Shown one piece after another: positions 1-9,983 of a stretch of DNA of 22,858 bases. The DNA is taken from positions 1-22,858 of the forward strand of contig LRSR01001583.1 in NCBI GenBank assembly GCA_001579985.1. The letters are read 5' to 3'. How positions within the stretch are numbered: position 1 is the first letter of the stretch; the number at the start of each line of letters is the position of its first letter. A model generated the notes under the pieces. It was not told the DNA's origin and did no database searches. It worked only from the letters and a program-made list of their open reading frames with translations. Source of the stretch: Hypsibius dujardini (taxonomy: Eukaryota > Tardigrada > Eutardigrada > Parachela > Hypsibiidae). The position numbers and the translations under genes were made by a program.

Positions 1-35
1 AATAAAAAACTTCCATCAAGCGGAATCTTTTACAG

Positions 36-169
36 GCAACGGTGATCATATCGTTACGATCAGCATCACCTTCATCTGCTTCGTACTTGTGACGATCGCT
101 TCAATTGCTGCAGTGTTTCGGATTCTGCTGAAACGGTATCTCGTTCAAAGATTGAGGCTAGAACCCTAG
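36..169 (+). CDS. ANF-receptor-like gene, 3' terminal transmembrane exon (partial)
   Basis: An acceptor (ttttacag) ends at 35. The exon opens in the phase-1 register used by the transmembrane exon of the complete neighbour gene at 6284. The frame gives a hydrophobic helix (HIVTISITFICFVLVTIASI and on) followed by a basic stretch (LLKRYLVQRLRLEP) and TAG at 167-169. This is a single-pass membrane segment with a cytoplasmic tail of about 12 residues, so no kinase-homology or cyclase domain follows unless splicing skips the stop. A GTAT inside the tail (after AAACG) could be a donor, but I found no clear partner exon in 170-1590. The rest of the gene lies left of the window. The DNA is closely matched by the relic at 10945-11088. 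Confidence 0.6.
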
Positions 170-1590
170 TACACATCTGGTGTACGGAAAAAAATTGGTG
201 TACGATCGCATTTATTTTAATCCGTGTGTACAATTTTCAGCCCTTATAAAAATTACGCAGGAACAATATTGTGTCTGACAAAAATTCTTAGAGAAATCTT
301 ATGTAATTCGTCAGGCGTATTTTATACATACTTTGTAAGACCAACGAATTTTCGATTTATTTAAAATTTATGAAGCTATTACCTGTGTTAGTTTGAAAAC
401 AATTCTGGTCATTGTTTTCAAAACTTCGTTCAGATGGGCTATAGTAGAGCCTGAATATTGTTCCAGTCTTCTCACAGTCGTGAAACGTGAAAGCGTAAGT
501 TTCGCAATTTTTCAAGAAAGTGCTGAAACTGTTTCAAAACTATTTTTGGACATATATTTCGCCTTGTTTTAAAATAAATTAGAAACCCCACCATTGCGTC
601 TCACAAGATGCCAAACCCCGGGACCCTGCACAGACTTTTATTCTGTCATTTTTCTAAAACTTACAGCCTGCTCGCGTTTCGAATAAGAGTGAATATAGCG
701 TATAAATTTTGAATGCTCACACATATCGCTTCACATAAATTTAGACGAATGAAAAGAGTGGTCACCCGCCCTAAGAACAACCTCACAAATTCTGTGCGGA
801 ATGGTGTATAATTTGTGTGAAAATTGGACTTTTCGTATGACCAATCGTACTTTATTTTTTATGTGTACTAGGGGAACCGGTTAGTTGAAGTGATATTTGT
901 AGACGCCAGCAATATTCAGATAACTGGTGGCAACTCCTACCGGATCCCGGCCTCGTACGTCGCTACACGTTTGCTCTATATCCTAAAGAGAATACGGACG
1001 TTTAAGCAGTCGGTGTAAACGTAGTCTAAGAGTAAACTTAAGGACAAGGACCAAAAGGAATGAAGCAATGGGTGTGGCCTCTCTAACGGTTTTATTTTCA
1101 GTGCACCATAACGGTAACGGTCGTAAGCGCTAATAACAGGAATCGAAACAAAGGAGAGCTGAAGGTTGTTCCATTCTCAAGAAAATGGAGGCATCTCATA
1201 AACGTTTTATATGAAAGCAGTTCACCGGAAATCCTTTCGTGAGCTTGTTTCTTGTTCCGGGAAGGCGTTTTCCCGAGCTCTCCAGCTCGCTATGATATGT
1301 CACAATTGCACGAGAGCCTTCCTTTATTATTTTATTGCGTCGGGTTGTTGAGTCTTGATTTGCATAACTGTCCTGATTAAGACCCAATGAAATTTCATGT
1401 TTTTAACACGATCGACACGAATCACATGTTCCGCAGTATGAGAGCACGTCCGCTCAAATTAGAGGCATCGCGGACATGCCGGTAGTAGTTTAATTCTCAT
1501 CCTAAAAATATTCACTATAATTCCCAGTTTCAGATATGTCACGCATCCTCTTTTGATGTTAAGCGCTAACTAGCCCAACACTCGTCATCA
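170..1590. other. intergenic stretch between two receptor units
   Basis: There is no convincing gene. A 17-nt interval at about 471-487, framed by ttctcacag and gtaagt, looks like a mini-exon but stops in the frame expected from the upstream exon. An open stretch at 881-1018, starting GNRLVEVIFVDASN after an acceptor-like tactag and ending in TAA, may be a relic or chance. No repeat array is visible. Confidence 0.4.
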
Positions 1591-1595
1591 TCGTT

Positions 1596-1603
1596 TATAT
1601 ATA
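1596..1603 (+). promoter_or_regulatory. possible TATA box of the ANF-receptor-like gene
   Basis: TATATATA lies about 200 bp upstream of the chosen start codon at 1802, in a tract without other T/A alternations. A seven-codon upstream ORF (ATG at 1776, TAA ending 1796) would sit in the leader. The assignment rests only on motif and position. Confidence 0.3.
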
Positions 1604-1801
1604 CCCCAATGCTTCCTGCAGCAAATTTTCATACACAATAATTCGCCTCACCCTTCGCCAAAAGATTAGTTTAACTGACATAACACTCTAACTAAGCCTT
1701 CAAACTATTTTTTCCATTTGATCGACCAAAGTCGTTGTACTTTGCGAGACTTGCGTTCGTTAAATACTTCCAAACATGTCACTGCTCAATATTTAATTGA
1801 A

Positions 1802-4800
1802 ATGTTGGGCTGTAAAAGATGCTTGGTGACTCTCATCATTTTGTCTATCATCGCGACCGTGAAAGCATTCCAACTGGAACTGATTAGTACCATGCCGTTG
1901 AACGTGCCGGGAGGGTTTGCACTGCCGAATACCGGGGCAGCCTTGGAAGTTGCCCAGTCAACTGTCAACTCACAGTATTCTTTTAATTTAAACCTCTCGG
2001 TGAGCTTGCTCTTCAATCGGAGCGACACAATCTGTGAGATCGCCGATGTTAATGGAATTCTCCTCTTAACGGAATACTTCAACACCCGAGCGTTTGATCG
2101 CTGTACAGCACTCATTGTTTCCGGTCAGTATGAGAATCTAGTCCGGCATTCTTCTACCGTCAACCCTTTGAGGAAATTTTACGTATAGTACTGAGCGCCC
2201 ATATCAAAAAAACCTTGTCTAAAAAATGTTTTGGAAGCGAGGGGCGGAGTAATCGGTGGTTTCTGAAGCGGCACTCTAAAGTTTCTAAATTGAAACTGTC
2301 TCATAGTTCCGCGCTTTGACATCCAAAATATTTTGCCGATGCCAATCAATTCCAAGCGGAATTTGAAAAAGATGATGTCGAAATTTTTCAATTACATCAT
2401 CTTTTCTAAAATACAAATTTTTATATTGAAAATCATAAAAACGCAATCTTGCATTGTTTTTCGGACATTTGATATTCTATAAAAAAACTGCTCTTAGCAA
2501 GGCCGATAAAATACAAATTTTAATCATCATTAATATATTACTAACTTAAAACAAAAGACATGCTGAATTCTTTTTGGCATCGTTTGTCATCAGCAGAGAG
2601 CGTTTCGGATGTCATGGGGCGAGGCTATGAGCAAATTTTCCAAAAAACTATGGTCACATTGTCTGTTCTTTTTGGAAAATATACACAGGTCCGCCCTCTT
2701 TTATTATTAAAAAATAATTGACTGAAGTAAGTTTATTCCAAATCTAATTTTGAATGAAGAAGTATGAAAAACGTTTATTTCGATAAACTTAATAAGTTCC
2801 ACTATGTTGGAATTGCAATGAACTATTCCGCTAGACAGGACGAAGAATTCGTCTGACGATGAAGTGTGACCAAATCACATTCATCCAATCTATGTGGTTT
2901 TAATTTCGTTGCATTCTTGTAGGTTGTGGAGGCTATGTTGCGGGCCCATATCTTGCCAAAGGTGGGAGGACGATATGATGTGTAGAAAGGGGCATCAGTA
3001 AAGGCCTACATAAAACCCACGTAAAAAAACCAGGCTTAGTAAACTTACTTATGACACTAATTATTTCTAGAAAAAGTCAAACAATCTACTTCTTGGGTAC
3101 ATTTAAAGCGTAATGTTTCGATTCTCTTCAGAATGGGATGTCCTACTCTTTACCAAGTAAGTATTCAGTTTGCAACAGCCACCCGAACTCCACTCCACTC
3201 CACTCCACTCCACTCCACTCCACTCCACTCGTATATGTACACTCTGCTTGATCAACTCTTTGTCATGGCATTTCACTTCACATTTATGTAATTAGTATCA
3301 TAGTTGCAGTAAAACTTTCTTGGGACGATTTTCAGAGATAGAACGTGGTAGAGCTTGTCCACTTTATTTTTTTATAAGTTAGTCCTATATTAGGGATCAT
3401 TCATAAAATTTATTTCAGTAACGTTGCTAAGAGCAGTTTTTTGTTAGAATATCAAAGTCCGAAAGTTATTCCTTTTCATTTGAATTTCATAAGATTTCAT
3501 TTGACCTGATTTTCAATGTAAAAAAAGTTTTACAATGTCCAAATTTCAATACTAAGATTTTCTTAGGAATGACGAATGACGATGAAAAAATTTATGAACC
3601 ATAAAAAATGTAGGACAACATAAAAAAATAATGTGGACACATTTTACGTTTAACCTCTGAAAACGATCCCATGTCAAGGGGGTATATTTGCCCGAGGAGA
3701 TGACTGAAATTAGGAACAATCTGACGCTTTCAAATTAGAGTTCCCGATTCCGGTTTTGAATCTCGCCGCAACTTCGACTGAAAGTTACCAGCACCATGGC
3801 TGAATATATGAACTTGATCTGTTTCAGTGGTTGGATACCGCCAACCATATACAATCACATCGACACACCGACTTCCTTTGGTATGGCGGGCTCCACACAG
3901 GACTCCGGTTCCGCTCTTCTGGAACTGCTGCTCTTCTTCAAATGGTTCCACGCCACCGTATTATTGGACTTCACCAACGGCTGGGATCTCAACGGCTTCA
4001 TTGCCACCTCCATTCGCTTACTGTTGATCCGCCAAAGAAAATACGACGTTCTGAGCATTGACAACGTCCAATTCAGCACGAAAGACGAGCAGTCGATGAG
4101 GGATGCCCTTCGTCAGGCGAACAACCGAAGCCGAGGTACACCCTAAATACATAAACGAACGATAAGTGGAAGGGGCAAAGGCGTAACGGAATTTTCGGAG
4201 GAAGGGCAGTTCAGCCTGGGGGGGGGGGCAGTTTTTTCATGAATAAAAATTAAAAATCTCGCCTCCCCCCCCCGTGGCGGCAGCCCAAATTTATTAGGGG
4301 GCACTCGCCCTAGTGCCCGTTTCGTTATGCATCTGGAAACGGGCAATAACAGATTTAATTTTCAAGAAAAATTGTCCCTTCATAATTTTTTTTATAATTT
4401 AACGTCTGTTTCCTAAGGCTTTTTTAAAGCTTGGATTCCCCTTTTATTGAATTAAACGTTATTCTCCCTTATTTCTACATTGTTCACATTTTGTTTTTAA
4501 CTTAAGGTTTTTTTTACGGATTTTCAAGATTGTGGTTTTGGTCACCCCTATATAAGGTGGGGGGGGGGGTGGTTACCGCCATAAAAGTTCGTTACGTCTC
4601 TCCTAATGTGAAAGGAATTGACTAAATTTCGACCATACGTTTATTCGGTAAGCACGTTTTCATGGACCTCCAAGAATTGCTGCGTGTCTTTTTAGTGTTC
4701 CTGATGCTAGGGCCCACTCTTTCCGCCATCCGTTTACTGGTAATCAACGAAATCGTAAACTGACATACTGTATGGTTGTGTTTGTTTGTTTGTTTGTATT

Positions 4801-6636
4801 TAATTGCCCCAGTAACTTAATACAATAACATCACGCTTTAACTTCACGCTGACCACAGAGACTGCTGAACAGTATGGCGATTTTCATCCCAGGAAGTTAT
4901 GTAAGTATAATTACAAGCCAAGTCAACCTGAGAATACATGCCTAAAATACGCCAATGTGATTTTGTAAAGAAGAAACTTTTACCACAGGTTTTCATTGTG
5001 GTACAACCAACACAGCAGGCTGTATATGGTTCTTCAGCCTTGTTTTCTTTTCCGCGTGACGAGGTACTACGTGGTGAAATGCATATATATATATAAATAT
5101 ATTCATTGCGTTTTTTTTAAGTAAAGAGTAGAACACATTTATGTTTAATCGTTAAATCCGTCTCGTTCCTACAGGACAGAGACTTGTTTCGCTCGGTGTT
5201 GTACCTAACATCATTCGCACAGAAAGGCCACGCCGCTGGAGACCTGAACGCCTTGCTCACAAATCGATCGAAGACCCTGTATGGCACAAAATTGGAAAAA
5301 GGATTCGAGGTATATCGTAAAATGTAGTCATACTGGACTATATGGTCTACTTTGCCCTTTAATTTCGGAAATAGTTATTTAATGACAATATTAGTTTACT
5401 TAAGAAATTATTATTATAAATTCGAGAAAAATTATTTTGTTATAATATTTATTTAATTAAGAGTTGATTATTATAATTTCCAATAAAATTATAGAAATTA
5501 TTTTTCTTACAGCCGTTGGACCTCTACCACATCCGAGAGACCTACAATAGTGTTTCACTGTTTGCCAACCTTGTCAATCAGTCGCTCAATCAAAATGACA
5601 TCGAAGGATACAACCTCACAGATAAGGAACTCTGCAGCGGGAAACGGTTGAAGGCGTTGGCCGTCAATCGAACGTTTGACTTGCCCAGCGGGCCAGTCTT
5701 CATCGACGCCAACGGTTATCGCCACGTTGATTTTATACTCCTCACCTTTAACAATGCGTCCGGTTCACACCAGGTTAAAGGACCAGACCAAACTGAAGCG
5801 ATAACAAGTCTTTAGGACAAATTGATTCGTTAACTAAAGTTTTGTATGACATTGAATTGCAGCGGACAGCGTATTTTAACTATCTCCAGCAGACGTATGT
5901 TTTGGACCGAAACGTGACCATTGAGTGGGTCGGTCAGCGTGTGCCACTGGATGTTCCTGTTTGTGGCTTTTCAGGCCTGGACGGAATTTGTATGTACCAA
6001 GGTACGGCATTTTAGGGAGCAATACGCAATAGTATTTAGGACTTTCAAAATAAAACACATTTAGCGTAATGTACCATAAAATGTTTTCCGTAGACGTCGA
6101 TTAAGACAGTACAGTAGTAACAAAAACGATATAAAAATACTCGTAATTCTGCCTTCGTAAACACATCTGTAGGTGAGCTGTTTCATTCCATGACGTGTAA
6201 AGTCAGGTTTGTTTTTGTTTTAATGAAAATAATGATATAAGATATCTGATCGAGTGCAGTATGACAGAATTCACGATTCTCAGGAATTACGTCGACCACC
6301 GAGGCTGGTGTAGCCACAGTCGTTGGGCTTGTTGCGGTCGTCGTCATCTTGTCCCTGATAATTATGATGTATGATGGCACCATATACTACCACATGCGCG
6401 ATCATACCTAAAATATATGATCAACGATATCGTGTCCCATTTTCAGACGTTTGAAATCTCGTCAACAATCTCTCGAAAACGGACTTTATTTTCTGCTAGC
6501 CGAAGACATGAAAAATAATCTTGTAAATCCAACAATTAATAACTCCGAGAGTATGGGTTCAGGAAAGACCCTGCGCTCATTTCGAAAGGAGGCCGGAGGA
6601 CGTTCCGAGGCTGCGATTGATGAATCGCGCGTGTGA
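1802..6636 (+). CDS. ANF-receptor-like single-pass receptor without cyclase domain, ten exons
   Basis: Exons 1802-2127, 3792-4135, 4696-4739, 4859-4900, 4989-5063, 5175-5309, 5513-5773, 5863-6001, 6284-6368 and 6447-6636 join in phase to 546 codons. All introns read GT..AG. Residues 1-22 are a signal peptide (ATVKA then FQLELIS). Residues 23 to about 455 form the extracellular ligand-binding fold: GAALEVAQSTVNSQYSF near the N-terminus, WIPPTIYNHIDTP, then SRVFLMLGPT across the exon 2/3 junction, GPVFIDANGYRHVDF, and the C-terminal WVGQRVPLDVPVCGF signature. A helix at about 465-484 crosses the membrane. The 62-residue tail contains LYFLLAEDM, which resembles the pre-kinase segment of receptor guanylyl cyclases, then ends; no kinase or cyclase exons are seen downstream. 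This matches the clearance-receptor layout. The least certain join is exon 1/2, where a donor at 2123 with an acceptor after 3784 is also in phase. The ligand is unknown. Confidence 0.8.
2461..3462. mobile_element. 1.0-kb inverted-repeat element in intron 1 (putative MITE/DNA transposon)
   Basis: Arms 2461-2500 and 3424-3462 are reverse complements at about 37 of 40 positions, sharing the core ACTGCTCTTAGCAA. Weaker similarity (TTGAAAATCA) continues outside the arms, so the true ends may be farther out. The interior has no coding signal. It holds a 12-bp stem at 2635-2646 / 2669-2680 (ATTTTCCAAAAA and its complement, 22-nt loop) and the CACTC repeat. No target duplication was identified. Confidence 0.5.
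3188..3230. repeat. (CACTC)n pentanucleotide microsatellite
   Basis: About eight perfect tandem CACTC units lie inside intron 1 of the receptor gene and between the inverted arms at 2461 and 3462. Confidence 0.95.
4181..4597. mobile_element. possible small inverted-repeat element in intron 2, with G/C homopolymer tracts
   Basis: GCGTAACGGAATTTT at 4181-4195 is matched imperfectly by the reverse complement of 4582-4597 (GACGTAACGAACTTTT). Inside are a G run at about 4219, a C run at about 4264, a second G run at about 4560 and a stem-loop at 4299-4318 (GGGCACT, six-base loop, AGTGCCC). Such G-rich miniature elements are common in invertebrate introns. The arms are short, so this stays tentative. 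Confidence 0.35.
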
Positions 6637-6772
6637 AAAGATCCCACTCAAATACCGACTTCATATACATCGTATCGTCACGCTCGGCGACGTGGTAAAC
6701 TACGACGACTGGCGACGCAGTGTCTATGTCTGTGTCTGCGTTTGTGTTTGTGTGTATATGTGTCTGTATCTT
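6637..6772. repeat. 3' flank of the receptor gene with degenerate GTCTGT-type microsatellite
   Basis: After the receptor stop comes about 80 bp of unassigned sequence, then a decayed GTGTCTGT/GTTTGTG tract (about 6720-6772) that runs into the left end of the mariner element. TGTCTGCGTTTGTGTTTG at 6732-6749 recurs exactly on the far side of the element at about 8104. No kinase-homology exon is seen. Confidence 0.6.
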
Positions 6773-6774
6773 TA

Positions 6775-8062
6775 CAAGTGCCGGCAGCAAAGTTGGACCA
6801 GTTTGAGCAAACAAGTTTTTTCACCGTTGTGTGTATTTTATTATACTTTTTCGAGTTTCCAATCTGAAAGCCCTTTGCGTCCAGCATTTGAATCACCCTT
6901 CCTCTCCAGAATTTCATAACATAACGACAAACGCTAAGTGAGAATTCTTCCCAGACCTGGCGCGTTACACGTTGCAAACCATGAATGCCTATGGGATTTT
7001 TCTTAAAAATTGATTTTTTTTAAATCCCGTTTAAACCGAAATTTGTAGAACTGAAGTCAGGGCTTTTAACCATCCAATTCTCTTTCCCAATGACTTTTTT
7101 CGATACGATGTAGGAGTAGACCGCAGGCGTCGTGCGACTGGGAAAACTATCAAAGTGGAGGATGACTTTATAATCCACTTCCGGGTAGAGCCTGGGGACA
7201 TTTTTTTCTATTATTGGCTTCACAATACCGTTGAGGAGGAACGCTAAATTGACTTTGCTGGTTGATGAACGAAGTAGGTTCCCGTCGCACCGCGGTACAA
7301 CACCCCTGCGGCGCACATCACCTTTTTGGGAATGTCTGCTGCCAGTTTTTGGTGCGACTTTCCGAAGCTGGTTTTACCTTCTTGCGGTAGTAACAGTCCC
7401 GGTTCCATCAAAATCGTTTATAAACAACCAGAATTCATTAAAAGACGCTAGATACTTCCATCAATCACCCCCCCCCCCCAGAAGCTTGAGAAACCGAGGG
7501 CCCGCAGTCAAGACGCTGTTGCGCTTGCTTGTTTGACTAAACATGCGTTTTGGTCTTCTTCAGCAAGTGGGATTGCAGATTTTCGTTTAAAATTCGGCGA
7601 ATTGCCTTGTCAGAGATATCGTACCGTTCAGCCATTTGGTTCACAGTGGAAGGATTATATGCATTTGTCGCTGCATCCACTTTTCTGATGAGATCCTTGG
7701 TGCGCTTGGACGGCAGGCACTGGAGATCAACCTTTTTTGCTGGTTTGAGGATTTCTCGCTTCTCCCGTTCAAATCCGTGAAAACGCGAGTGACAGTAGAA
7801 TTCGAAACCAAAAAGCCCAGGTCAAACAAAGCATCGACTATTTTTCTATGAGAATGGCCGTTCTGATGGTGGGTCAAGATGGTGCCCCTCGTTTCAGAAT
7901 CAACTGGAGGAGGCGTGGTTGATTGTTCAAACGTCAACAAATTGTTTTTTACAACGGTTGGCTTGGTTTTACTCAAAAACAATGTGGGATGGGTTGATAA
8001 AAAAGGAATTAATCAGCTGTTCGATGGCGCGCAAATTGGTCCAACTTTGCTGCCGGCACCTG
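6775..8062 (-). mobile_element. Tc1/mariner-superfamily transposon, degraded
   Basis: Terminal inverted repeats of about 27 bp are clear: the left begins CAAGTGCCGGCAGCAAAGTT and the right, read inward on the other strand, begins CAGGTGCCGGCAGCAAAGTT. Both ends are flanked by TA (6773-6774 and 8063-8064), the target duplication of this superfamily. The 1288-bp length is normal for the family. The inside encodes a broken transposase on the - strand. The insertion sits within a decayed GTCTGT repeat. Confidence 0.88.
7020..7982 (-). pseudogene. mariner-type transposase, frameshifted remnant
   Basis: On the - strand the N-terminal part (7982 downward) has a helix-turn-helix DNA-binding region: RGTILTHHQNGHSHRKIVDA, then a second helix around SNSTVTRVF. 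Near 7780 the good frame shifts by one (GFEREKREILKPAKK) and runs through a second helix-turn-helix (TVNQMAERYDISDKAIRRIL) to an in-frame TAG near 7535. A C-run at about 7469-7479 follows. The frame from 7316 to 7020 carries the catalytic-core block LHFDSFPSRTTPAVYSYI, matching the second aspartate motif of DDE/D mariner transposases. Frameshifts and the stop make it non-autonomous. Confidence 0.8.
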
Positions 8063-8063
8063 T

Positions 8064-8560
8064 ATTTGTTTTTCAGCCTGTAACTGTACCAGTGTCTGTT
8101 TCTGTCTGCGTTTGTGTTTGAGTCTGAATCTAAGTTTTTTGTGCAAGATTTCGTCTGCGTCATGATCGGTTTGTGGATATCATAAAGTCGTTTAGCTCTA
8201 CACGTGTGATGTTGCAGGGAAGGGAACGGATTGCCGCCATGACGATTTCACAATTTTCCGCCAAAATAAGGAGGGGTGCAACAACCAGCGGCGCTACCGA
8301 GGGCGGTGACCGAATATATCATCATATGTCATACTTACAGTTTTCTTTGATTCCCGAGGCATAAGATTTTTAAAAACACAGTTAAGCTAAATTCTCCGAT
8401 TTGCATAGAACGAATAAAACGAATACTGTACAAACTTGACTTGATAGTATGAGTGTTTATTCAATACGAAGTACCAATTGTTGAGCTCGCCGAATTACAC
8501 CATTGCATTTATAGTTGCTAGTTTTTCAACAAAAGTAAGCATCTTAAAAATAGATAACTG
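8064..8560. other. right flank of the mariner element, no gene seen
   Basis: A degenerate GTCTGT-type repeat occupies about 8090-8135. The rest has no homology I recognise. An AATAAA at about 8412 is isolated and is not clearly linked to a gene. Confidence 0.5.
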
Positions 8561-8830
8561 ATAATGATAAAAAATTAAAATAAAAATAATGATGGGAAAT
8601 GGTAAGAAATGTCAATAGTGGAAATAATAACAGTAGAAATAACAATATATATTTAATATAATATGATTTATTAACATAATAAATTATATATATAATAAAG
8701 ACGTTTACATTTTATATTTATTTATTAGTGTACATATATAAATTTATATAATATGTATATATTGTATGTTTAAACTTATATAATATACCATATTTATAAT
8801 AACTTTGATAAAGAACAATTTTAATAGAGA
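8560..8830. repeat. AT-rich low-complexity tract
   Basis: Nearly pure A/T with many TATA/TTTAT runs lies between the mariner copy and the receptor pseudogene. No coding signal is present on either strand. Confidence 0.8.
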
Positions 8831-9697
8831 AATATTTACATATCGCAAATATCTCTCAAACTTCAGTCCTCATTCCAGCAAATGAAAGGTCAAATTATGA
8901 CTGTATTCTCTCGGCATAGATCCTGAATGTAAAGCTGCTTGCATGTTACTTGCAAACACTTGAAGTTAATTGGTTTTCTGAAACAAGACTTCTTGATATT
9001 TCTCATGCTATTTCGAAATCCAGTTTTTGTCGTTTCGCTCTACCCAAACTGACTCAGAAACATCTGGTAATACAATATTTCTGAATGCTTCTTTGTGGAA
9101 GCGGAATGCAGTGAAATTAGTTATAGCAGATTAGGAGAGTGAAAAAAACCGCATTAAGCAATCAATCAATCAACCAATTCGCGTCTTGTTCCTCTGGGTT
9201 ATAGATAGTTTTTCATTCCCGAATAGATTTTAGCTTTCCCATCTTTCCCATTAGCTTTCAGCACTAAATTATTCCATATTATTTACTTATTTATGATCCT
9301 AAACGTGTGACTCTGACTATCAAAAACTGAACTGCAAAATCTGAAAAAGTTTTTTACAGCAGAACTTCGTTTGGGATCCATACAAATCGGAGCCAGGGCC
9401 CCTTATGGTTGGACTAGGGGGTGGGAAAAGGGGCAAAAGACATTTTTTTTCAAATTGAACGCGACTTTGGCTTCTTATCTCTAATCATAATAAAACTTGG
9501 AGGTGAGGAGGTTTGATTTCTAAGCCCCCCCCTTCTGATGTCATTTTAATCTCCAAAACATCAATTATTCTATCAAAATTGTACCGTTTTTGAAGAATTT
9601 ATACCTCTTATCATCAGTGGGGAGCTCAATAAACCTCAACGTTAACGAAAACCTGAAATTAATATAAAAAAGAATCCCTTATCCTTTTTTAAACCAC
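8831..9697. other. non-coding stretch left of the receptor pseudogene
   Basis: No exon matching receptor exons 1 or 2 (signal peptide and WIPP block) was found here, although the pseudogene's position predicts them. It contains AATCAATCAATCAACC near 9162 and G-rich and C-rich runs at about 9417 and 9524. Confidence 0.45.
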
Positions 9698-9791
9698 GGA
9701 TAATTTTTCAAAATATTTCAAAATCCCTAATAATTTTTGAAAACGTTTTAAAATTCTGGTTGATTTCTGAAATCTTTTGAAATTCCTGGGT
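9698..9791. repeat. three degenerate 31-bp tandem repeats
   Basis: Units near 9698, 9730 and 9761 share the pattern TAATTTTT(C/G)AAAA, then TTTNAAAAT, then a CCT or CTGG end. The units have diverged by substitutions but keep the period. Confidence 0.55.
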
Positions 9792-9983
9792 ACCATAAAA
9801 ATCAGAATCCCATGCCTCTGCAAATATCAAAATAATCAATATTAATCAAAATAGGCCAAATTTTGGATTAAATTTAGAAAAACATGCATTTTGACTCTAG
9901 ACTTGTTAGGACCTTATACAAGCCCCTGGTTTTACCCGAATTTTAAACAAATTTTTGCTAAATATTTTCCAGCCCAGTAAATA

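Noticed and set aside
881-1018. Short open stretch (RLVEVIFVDASN...) as tail exon of the left-edge receptor
   Set aside because: Its phase does not fit the upstream exon, and I could not match it to a kinase-homology domain.
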